A DNA stretch of 64,000 nucleotides from contig NC_089319.1 in assembly GCF_036669915.1 (NCBI RefSeq), positions 19,403,885 through 19,467,884 on the forward strand, written 5' to 3'. Position 1 is the first letter of the stretch. The number at the start of each line of letters is the position of its first letter. Shown piece by piece: positions 24,701 through 36,100 of this stretch. Under the pieces are notes generated by a model that made no database searches, had not been told where the DNA came from, and saw only the letters and a list, made by a program, of their open reading frames with translations. Source of the DNA: Pocillopora verrucosa (taxonomy: Eukaryota > Cnidaria > Anthozoa > Scleractinia > Pocilloporidae). The position numbers were made by a program, and so were the translations under genes.

Positions 24701-27700
24701 AAAAGGAATTGATCATCAACTAAGAAAACTCTTGATTATTAGACAAATTCTCCTTGTCAGTGCTATAGGAAATGTATGGTGAACAGTGTGGAGAATATGC
24801 AAACCAATGTTAAAGTGAAAAGGGTTGATATTAAGGTTCAGTTTGAGGATGAAGTTGTGGCTGCATGTGTTGCAGCTTCATGTTGACTTTTGGCAGAGAA
24901 TCTTGTCACTGAACTTTCTCTTTTTACCCCTTTTACCCCTTCTCTAGTTCATATTGTTGGAAAGTGTCAGGGCAAAGTGTTTGAGGATCGCGAAGTTTCC
25001 TTTCTCATGCAAGAAGGTAAGTTACAAACTGATGTCTGGTCTAAAGTTAAAATGAAATACATAAATAACAAAAATGATTATCACTTTGTTGGGTATTGTG
25101 GTGCATTTTGTGGCTAAAATAGATATTTTAGTGTATTAAAATTTGTTTTAGCTTGCACACTTTATTGTTCCGACTCTTCTGTCGTCATCTTTTTTTAATT
25201 TTTTTCTCAATGTCCCTTGAAGTGATAAATATGACCATACAGCTTCTGTTCTTGTGTGTAAATATGGTTAGGCCCCTTTTGAAGTCATTTTAACCCTCGC
25301 TTGACAGCTTAGGCTAAAATGACTTTAAGTTGGGCTTGAAGCACACAAATGCTGTGAACATAAATTCTATTGTTTTATTAAAACTCAGTCTTATGCATTG
25401 TCAGCAACAACATAAGTAATAACAAACTTTTTTTGTATCTAGGTACTGAGGAAGGACTTCTCCTTGGTGTACAACAGGCTATTCTGAAAATGAATGATGG
25501 TGAAAAAGCGTATGTGTGGATTAAGCCTGGAAGGTGGGGATTTGGAACGGCAGGGAAACCTGAGCTGAATATTCCTAAAGATGCTGTGGTAGAATACATG
25601 ATACATCTAAAGAAATTTGAAAATGTGAGTACATATATCGATAAATAAACACTTACTAAATGGACTCTATGCAACCTAAGCAATATTTCTGTCAAAAAAA
25701 AAGAAAGGATTAAAAGGAGAATAAACTTAATTTATAGGTGTAGGGATGATTTTTTGAGTCATTCCTCAACTTCACTTCTTAGTACATACACTGTTAGTGA
25801 CCTGTAACCAAACGTCAAACTTTCCTCATGTTTTCCTGACATCCACTATAGGTTTTTATGGTGGAAAACTAATAGAAGAGCATGCACTAAAACAACATTG
25901 GTGGTGCAACTGTAATCAGCAGCAAAATGGTGGACGCTTTTATATCTAGTTTGCAATATTCTGGAGTACAGTAGCATACCAATTTTATTACTTATACCCT
26001 CACTTTCATCCTCCCCCCTCCATATAGTGTTGCAATTTGTTTGCTTTCTTTGACTGTTCAACCTTCAATAGGCTGAGTGGGGTGGGGTGGGGGGGGGGGG
26101 TGGGAGGTATTTAATCATACTGCAGTTCATTTGAAATTTCTTTATAAATACCTTAACCCTTTCAATCCCAAAAGTGACCAAATGAGAAAATTCCTCAAAG
26201 TAATTTGGTAATTGATCACCAAATTTTCAGATCTAAAATTATAAATGGTGAATGACAAACAGTTTGAAGAATGACTCTTTACATCTTGGGACAGAAAGGG
26301 TTTAAAGTGGCCTTGCAGATGTTATATCAGTGGCAACTAATTTTTTCAAGAATTTTAAGTCTTCACCACTAGAATTGAAAGAGGCATGATGCTGTATCTC
26401 AGCCACATTGCACCAGTGTCTGTCAGCAACAAGCAGTCAGTTTTCTTGAATGTGATGTACTGTATATTATATTATTTTGAAGGTCAAAGAAAACTGGGAG
26501 TTGAGCAATGACGAAAAAATCTCAACAGCCTTGTCACTGAAGGAAAAGGGCACCAAGTATTTCAAGGTTAGTGTTACTGGTGTATACATTAGTATTGAAG
26601 TATCTGTCATTGAACAATTCTAATCACAGCTGTTGTTATTCATTATTTAACCCTTTGCAGCCTAACATCAGTAATCATATTCTCCATTCTGTTCTCCACA
26701 CATGTCTTAAGGTGACGACAAGGAGAATTTGTTTAGCAATCAAGGGCTTCTTTTGTTGGTCATCATTTCCTTTATTCTCCTGACCTGAATGTGTGATTCA
26801 GGGGTGATATTGTAAGGAGAAACTAGATGCTGGTCACTCTTAGAGGTTAAAGGTTAATCAATCATGACTCTTCTTGTGGTGCACTAACCCCTTTGCAGAG
26901 GAGAAGAGTGCCAGCTCCCAAATGGATGTAAAATGTTTTGATTGGTTTGTTTTGCAGGAGGAGAAATTTGGCATAGCAGTTGAACAATATGGCAGAGTGG
27001 TCAGGTTGTTGGATGGATACTTTAGCAATGACGAAAAAGAGAAACGAGATCCCTTACTGTTGGCTGGCCATCTTAATCTTGCTGCGTGTCATTTGAAACT
27101 AAATCACAACTTCAAATGCATTAAAGAGTGTGAAAAGGTAATATGGCTTTCTCGTTACATACCTGAACCCAGTATTTTTAAAAAACATGAAATCATGGAA
27201 GAACTGTCAAGGGGAGGATTCCGAATTTTTTGATATGGGGGAGGGGAGGGTTCAAACTTTGATTTAGAATACAGATCATTATATTTTTTGCTCTAGATCT
27301 TAAATAGGCTAAGAAATATTTCAAGACAAATAAGTTTTAAATGTTTCAGGTTGAGTAGTTGTACGTGATTCTATGGTTGGAAGAATTGCAATTTCGGACA
27401 TAGTTTTAAGAAAATCCCACAGGTCCTTTGGGGGGGGGGGGGGGTCCCGATCCCTGGACCTTCCCCTTAGATCTGCTACTGATGGTGCAGCCCCCCTCTG
27501 TAAAACTCAGAATTTAAAAGTAGTTGAAGTTATTGAGTTTCTTTCACGTTTGAGTACTGGTGTTTGGACAGAGAATGAAGAAAATTGCTCCCGAGAAAAA
27601 TTTTCATCAAACTCAAAAGCACAAAAAAGATCAATCTGAATATACTGGATGCTTATGATAACCTATGCCTTGCAAACTTGGCAACCTCCAAACAATTGTG

Positions 27701-29427
27701 GCAAATTAATTTCTGGGGGTTTCGTTTCCTCTCGCGTTTTTGGTTAAGACAAGGAGGAATGCATGGAAATAATTATAATCTTTAAGTAGGTCCACAATGC
27801 TAGATTCTCCTTCCAAAGCTTCAGGGTATTCCATTGTGAAAAAAAGAGTGAAATTGAGCTTGTTTCAAAAGTCGAACGCCCTTTTAATTGTGAAGACGAT
27901 GATCAATGTAATGAGTCACCTCACAGGTGCTTTCCCCCCGTTTTTGTTGTTTCATAGGCTCTTGAAATGGATAAAGATAATGTAAAGGCCTTATTCAGAA
28001 GAGGAAAAGTAAGGAAAGGTTTTTTAATAATTGGATGTTAATTTTTATCTTATGCATGAGTGCGAGATGAAAAGCCTACTCTACTCCGCTTTACTCCGCT
28101 CTGTGATAAGTCCAGAAACTCGCGCCTCTCTCTCGACCAATCAGATGCAATACTAAATTCCATCGTGCCTTGGGCACTCGCGTTTTCCCGCGCTTTACGC
28201 AGTTTACTGGTTTTTACTCCGCCTTCTCATTGGCTCCTTTTTGTACTTCCCTCGCTCTCTGATTGGCTGTTGCGATAACTTTGATTTTGGGTTTACGGCA
28301 CTCATTGTAGATGCGCTCTATCCATGTAAATGATTAGTTATTTGAGAAATTTGTATAGTGGCGTGGAAGAAACCTTACCTTGTACTATTAATGTTTTTTG
28401 ACAGGCGAGAGCTGCCATCAATGATTTAGATCTGGCAAAAAGAGACTTTGAGCTTGTGCTTAAAGTCCAGCCCAACAACAGAGAAGCACAGCAACAGCTG
28501 AACGTAGTAAATTCAAGAATTAAACATCATGTAGCCAAGGAAAGAGTTATTTTCGGTAAGGTTTTGCAAGGAAGTGCTAAGCGAAAACTTAAGGCCCCGT
28601 AGTCAACTCGCACCGATTTGCCCAGGGCTGTCAATAAGTTGAAAAATAGAAATTAAAAAAAAAAGTAGTAGGCGGCTAGGTTCACGTGAACGCCATGTTG
28701 TTTTTTCAGTTAAAAACGTTACACACAGGAATTAAAAATGATCAAAACAAAACAAAACAAAAAACCAGAAAAAACTTAGGAAGTGGCTGCTATACAAGTT
28801 TCTTCAGTGCTATCTCATTAACTGAACAATTTTTCAGCAGCAATTAGATGAAATAAGATCTAAAGAACCGGCTTAAGATGGCAGACTAGCCGGCTATATT
28901 AGCCGTCTTCCGACTCTTTTTGACAGCCACCTGTCTGCAGTTGTAAGTTTCTATTACGCCCTTGTCCGCAATAAGGTCGTCACGCCCTCGTTCCATCCAA
29001 AATTCTTAAAATATTTTCGCAAGGAAACGTTATACAAATGCTATACGTGTTTGTATGATGGCCGTGATTTTGCCATCAACGGAAGTTTTCTGAATAGATC
29101 TGAAGTTCAGAATCGTAATTACCTTCAACGAGCCCCTCCTGAAAGTTAAATTAAGTGTTCTTCACTTATCTGTTTCTTGTAGCGAACATGTTTGAACGGC
29201 TTGCACGCAAAGAAGAACGCGAAACCATAGCAGACACAAAAACTCGTGACGTATTCCAGGAAGCAACTGAGGAAGATGCGCGACTCAATGAACAATCTAA
29301 ATCCAGTGAAACAACGCCTACGTCACTTCCGGTTAGTGGCCAAGTGAAGTCATCGATGCAAGTGAACGGTAAAGCGGAAAATGACGTCGAAATGAAAGAA
29401 GACGAGAAAGGAGGTGTAATATGCTGA
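21743..29427 (+). CDS. FKBP4: FKBP4/FKBP5-type immunophilin co-chaperone
   Basis: An Hsp90 co-chaperone with two FKBP domains and a TPR domain. Exons: 21743-21986, 23925-24182, 24948-25016, 25443-25624, 26483-26566, 26958-27137, 27958-28008, 28405-28555, 29183-29427; all GT-AG with matching phases, giving 487 residues. FK1 (about 30-138) keeps the peptidyl-prolyl isomerase pocket: Y54, F65-D66, VVIRGW with W88, and EYAYG. FK2 (about 150-252) is diverged (KPGRWGFGTAG), as in vertebrate FKBP51/52, and probably lacks isomerase activity. The TPR region (about 265-400) includes LAGHLNLAACHLKL and KALFRRGKARA, the typical EEVD-binding surface. A short charged tail follows. The first intron (1.9 kb) carries a retrotransposon remnant. 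FKBP4 versus FKBP5 cannot be resolved; an invertebrate pro-orthologue is expected. Confidence 0.93.
22995..23560 (-). mobile_element. Non-LTR retrotransposon 3'-end remnant in FKBP4 intron 1
   Basis: Read on the minus strand, 23400-23285 encodes a stretch containing LLTKLWNSLPAQVPLSRDA followed by a stop. That is the conserved tail of CR1/L2-like reverse-transcriptase proteins (WNSLP ... FK). Stops interrupt the frame further upstream. Beyond the stop lies an A/T-rich 3' UTR ending in an ATTG simple repeat (TCAATCAATCAATCAAT on the plus strand, about 23008-23025), a typical 3' tail for such elements. It is 5'-truncated and inactive. Confidence 0.65.
24238..24430 (+). mobile_element. TTAA miniature element, diverged B/C type
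   Basis: A diverged copy in an FKBP4 intron, with CCCCAAGATC at the left, a central GAGAATTTGGTGTTAG, and GAAGGGGTTAAA at the right. Confidence 0.6.
24627..24828 (-). mobile_element. TTAA miniature element, subfamily A
   Basis: A reverse-oriented A copy, about 200 bp after the preceding element and 120 bp before FKBP4 exon 3. Confidence 0.7.
26081..26106 (+). repeat. G-rich tract
   Basis: A run of G-blocks separated by single T residues (GTGGGGTGGGGTGGG followed by a long G run) in an FKBP4 intron, with G-quadruplex potential on the plus strand. Confidence 0.7.
26153..26305 (+). mobile_element. TTAA miniature element, short diverged copy
   Basis: About 150 bp, with TTAACCCTTTCAATCCC at the left and GGGACAGAAAGGGTTT at the right; the interior differs from subfamilies A-C. 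Confidence 0.55.
26648..26855 (+). mobile_element. TTAA miniature element, subfamily A
   Basis: A full-length A copy in an FKBP4 intron, about 100 bp upstream of exon 6. Confidence 0.72.
28084..28278 (+). repeat. CCAAT-rich dispersed repeat copy 1
   Basis: It carries GACCAATCAGATGCAA, then CTCGCGTTTTCCCGCGCTT, then TCTGATTGGCTG, with several CCAAT or ATTGG motifs, inside an FKBP4 intron. It belongs to a family with copies near 30.3, 33.6, 34.3, 50.3 and 51.0 kb. Confidence 0.65.
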
Positions 29428-29543
29428 CATCAGTTTAAGGACAACATCTAACTGTTCAAATTAGGCTGTGTCCACACATTACACACTAAACTTTGGGCTA
29501 TCGATTTCAAATCTCAACCGATATCTGACATCCAACTTATGCA

Positions 29544-29652
29544 ACAAACTAGTGTGACAAACTAGTGTGACAATCTAGTGTTACAAACTAGTGTGACAAA
29601 CTAGTGTGACAAACTAGTGTGACAAACTAATGTGAAAAGTAGTGCGACAAGG
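29544..29652 (+). repeat. 13-bp tandem array
   Basis: About seven and a half head-to-tail copies of AAACTAGTGTGAC with minor substitutions, about 120 bp downstream of the FKBP4 stop codon and possibly in its 3' UTR. Confidence 0.85.
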
Positions 29653-30087
29653 TGGCGTTATCAGCTTTTAAAGCTTTTGCTGTAATAACAAAAATATGTT
29701 ATTACCCTTCAACGTGAGTATCGTTAAAAGTAGAATGTTCTGTTGTTTTTATCATAGATTCTTAATCAAAATAGTTTAACTTAAGTGTAACTCCATGCTA
29801 ATTGGTATATATCTTATCTTAGAACATCAGTTTTTCCTTCTTCGGGTTCTCGTTTTGTAGGCAGTAACATAGTTGTCTAAACTGTACAGAAATTTTAATA
29901 AGAATTAAAAGTAATGTATATATAAAAAACTCTTTGTCATATGAATATTTATATATATATATATTTTTTTTTTTTTTTGGCATTAAACAAACTAACTTAC
30001 AAATTTCAGATATGCATGTAGGACTTTGAAATAACTTCACGGTGGAGCAATTTTCAATTGGTGACCCAGGATTACTAAGGCCTGCTC

Positions 30088-30290
30088 TAACCCTTTACAC
30101 CCTAACATCAGTATGCATATTCTCCATACTTTCACTATACATTTCTTAAGGTTCTGAAAAGGAGAATTTGTTTAACAATCCAGAGTTTCTTTAGTTGTTG
30201 ATCATTTCCTTTATTCTCACGACCTTAATGTTTTATTCAGGGGTGATCTTGTCATGAGAAATTAGATGCTAGTCACTCTTAGGGGTTAAT
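30088..30290 (+). mobile_element. TTAA miniature element, subfamily A
   Basis: A full-length A copy (TAACCCTTTACACCC ... CTTAGGGGTTAA) directly followed by a CCAAT-rich repeat. Confidence 0.75.
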
Positions 30291-30293
30291 CCG

Positions 30294-30485
30294 CTCAGAG
30301 CTTGGACTAGAAAATATGAGCCCGTTTTTTAACCAATCAGATGTAAATTTAGAACCAATGGCGACTGGGCGACTCGCGTTTTCCCGCGCTTCGGGCAGTT
30401 TGCGTCTTTTCACACAGATTTCTGACTGGTTCCTTGTGATACTTCCCTTTTTTCTGATTGGATTTTTCGAATACCTTGCGTTTGG
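30294..30485 (+). repeat. CCAAT-rich dispersed repeat copy 2
   Basis: It has AACCAATCAGATGTAA, GACTCGCGTTTTCCCGCGCT and TTCTGATTGGATTTT in the same order as copy 1. Confidence 0.65.
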
Positions 30486-31819
30486 TTATAAGAAACTCGA
30501 CCGAAAAGCTTTCAAACAAGATACCCGTTTGGTATGCTCTTGGCAGGTTTGCCCAAGGTTAATATCATATCCGATTGTCCGCACTGGTATCCATAACACA
30601 GTTGGATGGAGAAAAACATTGAGTGTGGAAGTTCTGGCATCAGGAAGGGACGATACCAGCTGTTTCTTAGTGCCTTGCACGCTACTATAACCGCTGAACA
30701 GACCAACGGCGCTTTCTTTTGTAAACTGGTAGTTATCTATTTTTGGGTTACTCGACTGTTCTCGGAATGAATTATGAATCAAGTTAAGGTTACGTTCTCG
30801 TGATGTCTCGCCATACATTCGAATGGTCATTACATAGCGGTGATGTTACTTAAGAGGGAGAAATTCAAAAGCTTCATAGACGTTAGTAACTTAAGTATTC
30901 ACTCTGTCATATTCATGGTAATTGTAGCAAAGAATGGTCCGTAGAGAGACATTTTTAACTCGATGGCGGTTGGAACTGTTTCTATTCAATTCAGTGCCTC
31001 TGAAACTGCGGGAGTTATTCCAAATTCAGGTTTTAATACTTTATAAACATTGTTGTTGTTTTTCAAGGTAGCGTTATTTGAAAAAAAACATCGAGTATGC
31101 TTTGTTGTCGTGTAATTCAGTGAAGCTTGAAGAAAGTTCGCATTAAGTGCATGAACACAGCTTCAGTAACGTAGTACATTTTTGCAATGTTTTGGAAAAG
31201 AATACTCGATCCATAAAATTTTTTAGGAACAGGTCTTCAAGCCTGAAATCAAAAAGGTGTTTTACGCGAACTCATCTTATTTGAAAAGGTACCTAAAGTA
31301 CTAGTAATAATCTTGAAAAGTGATAAGAAAAAAGAAGCGTTTAGTGCCGGAACACGTACGTGATAGGTGGATTAGAATCGACGTCTCTAAAAAAAAAAAA
31401 AAAAAAAATTGTGAGCCGAACTGTACAAGTACCATTCAGGGTAGTCCATTCAGGGAGCTTACAAAGCATCCCTGTAGTCGATATCTGTCGTGCGGATCAA
31501 AAAAAGAATCAGCGAAAAAAAAATGTTACGAGGTCTCGTAACTTACAGTAAGGACCGAGAAAACGAGGTTTGTAAAATAGTTTAATATGTCTCTGGGTTC
31601 AAATGGAGAGGAAAGATTAAATTCATACAAATTTTTGAAGTTTGCAGGTCGCACAGGGAACTACGGCCTGCTAGATTGCTGGAGAATATAATGAATGCTC
31701 TGAAGTCAAATTATAAAATTTGAAACTTTTGAAAAACTCAGCTCTAAAGTAACATGTTTGGACTAGATCAGTTTTATTTACAGTGAGATTACAGCAAAAA
31801 AAAAAACCAAAACATTCTC

Positions 31820-32053
31820 ATGTCGTCTACCAAAAGCGAGGCCCTGCGTGTGCACTCTTTAAAATCGGAAATGCTCGAGCTTCACCGAAGATTTTCCGAG
31901 AATGTTATAAACAAAAGAGCATTCGCGCAACGACTCCACGCACCCTCTGACACAACACACCCGCTAGCGTCTACAGAAATACCAGCTGATTTTACTGGTG
32001 GAGTATTCAAGAGATACAACAGGTCACCAGAAATTGAGCTGAAAATCGTCTAA
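31820..32053 (+). CDS. Candidate 77-residue small ORF, unrecognised
   Basis: An ATG-to-stop frame with balanced, protein-like composition (Glu/Lys/Arg/Leu-rich, a predicted helical stretch SEALRVHSLKSEMLELHRRF) and more G/C at third positions than the surrounding DNA. No homologue or motif is recognised. An A-run lies just upstream of the ATG. It could be a lone small gene, the last exon of an undetected gene, or chance. Confidence 0.25.
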   Translation: MSSTKSEALRVHSLKSEMLELHRRFSENVINKRAFAQRLHAPSDTTHPLASTEIPADFTGGVFKRYNRSPEIELKIV

Positions 32054-32999
32054 CTGCCCCGAAATTAACGATGAGATTTAAATATCCACGTTGAAAAAGT
32101 CTTGAAACTAATTTCTTTCTCAGCAGACGTACGACCCTCAGTTCAATGGAATCATTTTTTCCTGGGCTATTAAAACACTCACAATTTTTTGGTACGTGAC
32201 GATAGCTGTGGTTACCCTGCAATTCTGTTTGTACCGGAAAATCAAAAGAGCGGCCTATTTCAGGTAGGTTTGTTTTCTTTTCAACAACAATGATATAAAA
32301 CTTTCGACTTTAATGGGATAAAAACTTCGCTGAAAAAATATTTACTGGTACTGAAGGACTTTAAGCAAGTCTTGACTTAAACAGATCTTCCCAAGATTGG
32401 AATGGTAATTGAAATGTTGTAACCGCAAGGTTATAAAATGCTCCTAGCATAGATTATAGCAATGTTTCTTTCAGTAAAATGCCTGGCCTATCATATTTTC
32501 ATTTCGTCTCTTCGTTTTGAAAGAGTACCACTTTGTTTTAGTGTTTGTAAAAAACCGGTAATTTTTATGTCTACCGTTTCGTTTCTGGTAAAGAAAAATT
32601 CCCAACTTTATTAAGTTAGTTAAGCTAATAGGTAGCGATCGGCAGGGAAAATCCAAAGTTTGGTGGTTATCAATTCATACAATTTATCCTATAAATAACG
32701 AGTTTTGCTTTATGTGATTGTCCTTTTGCAAGAACTGATTTTAAATCTTCTCTCACCGCAGGTTATACTTGAAGTCAACACTTAAAAGAGTAAATTCTCA
32801 CACTAAGATTCTCAACCAAAAATTAAATGTTTAGTTTCCCTTTAAGATTTATGGACTAACAACACCGTTGAGTCGGTTCTTAGTACGAGGTGTCTCCAAT
32901 TTTTGGAGTGGACATTTAGATTGGGGATATCTCAATCTAAGTAACATGAAGCAAACAGCAGTGTCGCTCGCTATCCTTCTGTGATCGAGAACTACTTTG

Positions 33000-33095
33000 A
33001 TTGGAGATCATTTCCTTTATTCTCGCGACCTTAATGTGTGATTAAGGGGTGATATAGTGAGGAGAAATTAGATGCTAGTCATTCCTAGGGGCCAA
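33000..33095 (+). mobile_element. TTAA miniature element, 5'-truncated A copy
   Basis: Only the right half of the A consensus remains (ATCATTTCCTTTATTCTCGC through GAAATTAGATGCTAGTCA). Confidence 0.6.
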
Positions 33096-33191
33096 GGCCG
33101 GGGTTAAGCGAGGAGAAAAATTACGTTCATGCGGTACGGAAGGGATCTTGTTAAGTTATCTGCGGTTCCTTTCTACAGGTACCGATCTATC

Positions 33192-36100
33192 ATGAAGCCG
33201 CAGACAAAGCGAAGTTTATGCTTGGGAAGTTTCCTTGTGATAGTCACACTCGTGGTTCTGTACTCGTATTGTAATGGAAATTCTGTCTGCTACACGTTTC
33301 CCTTCTTAAGTGGACTGGACCGAGACAGACTAGGTACCAAGCCACAAGCGGAAGTTTTGGTGGCTTCTGTTATCGTGCAGGCAAAGCGACCGTTGGAAAT
33401 GAGAACACCTATGGAGAAACAGAAAGGTATATTGCCATTCATTCAACACCCACACCTTCAGTTATTAAAAATCTTAAATCTTAAATCGTTCGAAGGCCCT
33501 GTCATCAATTCAGGGCTTATCTAAATAGATGATCACTTTAGAGCGCTTTTCGATTGGGAGTCCTAAGCCAAAACCAAAGTCATCATGACGGCCAATCAGA
33601 AGCGGAAAATAACTTTAAGAGCCAATGAGAACTCGAAGCAAAAACAACCAAACTACCCAAAGCGCGGGAAAACGCGGGCGACCAAGACGTAAATGGTTTT
33701 AGTTGTGCATCTAATTGGTTCAGAGGGTAGCACAAGTTTTCTGGACCAATCACAGAGCAGAGGATAACAAAATCGATGTAACCTCGGATTATTTTCGACA
33801 CTCAATAGAAAACTGCATGTTCTAAAGAACGTACTTGCACTCACAAAGGTTCAATTCATAGCGCGGAATTGGCTTGCTCCGCCTCGCGACAGATTTAGCC
33901 AACAAAACGCTAGAAGCGAAAATATTTCAGAGCGGAACGAACCAAGAATGAGCGACATAACGGCAATCAAACTGAGCTGAACTAACCAAGATAGCCATGT
34001 GAAGTGATATAATAAAATTATAAGTACCTCATGAATAGCAACCAAAAATAAAAACTCGATATTTGAACTCGTAAATAGAACTAAATAATTCGTATCTCGA
34101 ATTCACCGAATGCGAATGCTTGAGGCCATCAGTTGATAATTTCATGTATTGAGCCACAATTCTACTCATCAGCTCCAAAGCGCGTAACTCAATGGAATTT
34201 CGGAATACAAAAAGAAGGGAAGGCAAAAAAGGGGAAAAGTTGCAATGAAGCAACGAGATCTCAGGTTCAAAACAGAGCAAATCGTCTGAAGCGCGGGAAA
34301 ACGCGTATGAGGAACCAAGTCGTAATACCAGTTTAAGTTTTGCATCAAATTGGATAAGGGGATGTTATGAAATTTTCTGGACCAATCACAGAGGGAAGGG
34401 AACGAAAGTCAAATTAATCTGAGATTACCTTAACGCTCTTTATTAAAATCACTATTGAGTGCGTTAAACTTCATTAAATTCTTAATTAAAGTATTTTTGA
34501 ATTTCCACAGGGTCATATCATGAGACTTCAGGAACACTTGGTGATCTTCACGTGAAAAGTAAAGAAGAAGGACATGAAGGAAAGACTATTAATGTTACTA
34601 ATGAAAAAGTCGAAAAACTCCATTTTTACCAGAACAGAACTACTGATCACTCGTATTTAATGACTGGAGGGGAGAAACAATATAACAATACACAAGTAGA
34701 AAAAACTCATGAATTCAAAAAACACCTTTTGCCTCCTTCTGATATTGTTGGAAAGATCGCAGAAGAAATTTTACGAAAAGCTAACGTATCCGAAGAAGAA
34801 GCCAACAGAGAACTCATACGCGTCGAGAAAGTCGACGAATATGTCGACAGGGAGAGAGAACAAAGAAGGAGAATAAAACAACACGAGCATTCGCTTCTGG
34901 AAAAGTTGAAGGAGTCGCGAAGTACTGGAGGAAAAAGCAAAGAGAAGAAACTGGTACGAGTTGAAAGAGTAGACTTGACTGACGAGGAAGAAGAGGATGA
35001 AATTCCAGAGCAGAAAGAACCTCTCAAACAGGAAAAACCTCTCAAACAAGAAAAACAAGTTAAACAAGAAAAGCCTGTCAAACCAGTTTATGAAGCGCGG
35101 TTTCAGGAAAGAGCAGCGTCAAGTAATACAGCAATTAAAAGGTTTTCAGTGGAGAAAAAGAGTAACGAAACTTTGATGAGTGAGAATAACAAATCATCGT
35201 ACGAAAGAAGATTTGGCAAAACATCTAAGGTGAATAACACAATAAACAATACGTCAGCAGTAAAAAAAAATGGAACCTTTCTCGATTCCAAAAGCAACAA
35301 AACGGGGGAAGCTCTTACAATCACGCCTCCACCTTTCTTTGCAAAGTTTTTGAAAATTACTGAAAAGGAACGAGAAATGATGAATTTTCTTCATAATTAC
35401 ACCGAAAGTAACGGAACGCTTTTTGGACCGGTGTTAAATATTACTCAAGAGGGGAATGGTACCAAGAATATAGAGCCAAATATGGCGCAAAGAGCGAACA
35501 TGGCTTTTGAGCAGGTGGGCGCTGATACAGCTCACGTGCGCGAAAAAAGAGATCGTAGGGAAGGCAATTTGCATGATAGTCTTCAACCTTTGATAGACAG
35601 TTTGTTGGGATTCAATAATGGCACTAAAGATTTAACAGAACCATTTAACTTAAGCCACATTCTTGGAAAACTAACCAAGGGTATGGGAAGTCAAAATCTT
35701 CTTGCGACAGATACCAAACAGACTTCACCGCCAGATAGCACGGCTCTCCTAGTTAAATTTCTCCAACAAGGTGGTCGTAACAGATCAGGCGCGGCTAAAA
35801 ACGACACAACTGCTCACACTGATGATGCCTACATTAAAGTCATTGGAACGAAGCTAGAGAGCCACAAAAGTGAACAACAGTCTCCGTTAAATCTTAAGAA
35901 AATTCTTTTAGCACTGGCAAATCATATTGACTTAGCTAGGCAAGATAATGACTCCAGGGCGACGAATCCAAAAATTCAGGAGGAGAAGTCCAATCTGAAA
36001 ATCTTGTCCCTTCTATTAAACCAAAGTACGTGGGAAGATCTTCGCGATTTCAACTTGAGCAGTGCTTTGAAAGAAATCACTGGAAGTTCCTTGAAAGTAA

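Larger units (their letters stand above)
29428..33191. other. Intergenic region between FKBP4 and the sulfotransferase gene
   Basis: It contains a 13-bp tandem array, a TA/T tract near 29943-29977, a miniature element, a CCAAT-rich repeat and one candidate small ORF at 31820. A strong acceptor (CCTTTCTACAG) at 33178 implies that a 5' UTR exon of the sulfotransferase gene lies somewhere in this interval; I could not place it. Confidence 0.5.

Noticed and set aside
34707..35324. Three antisense frames of 73-124 codons under the sulfotransferase stem
   Set aside because: They are shadows of the lysine/glutamate-rich coding strand and give Phe/Ser-rich low-complexity products.
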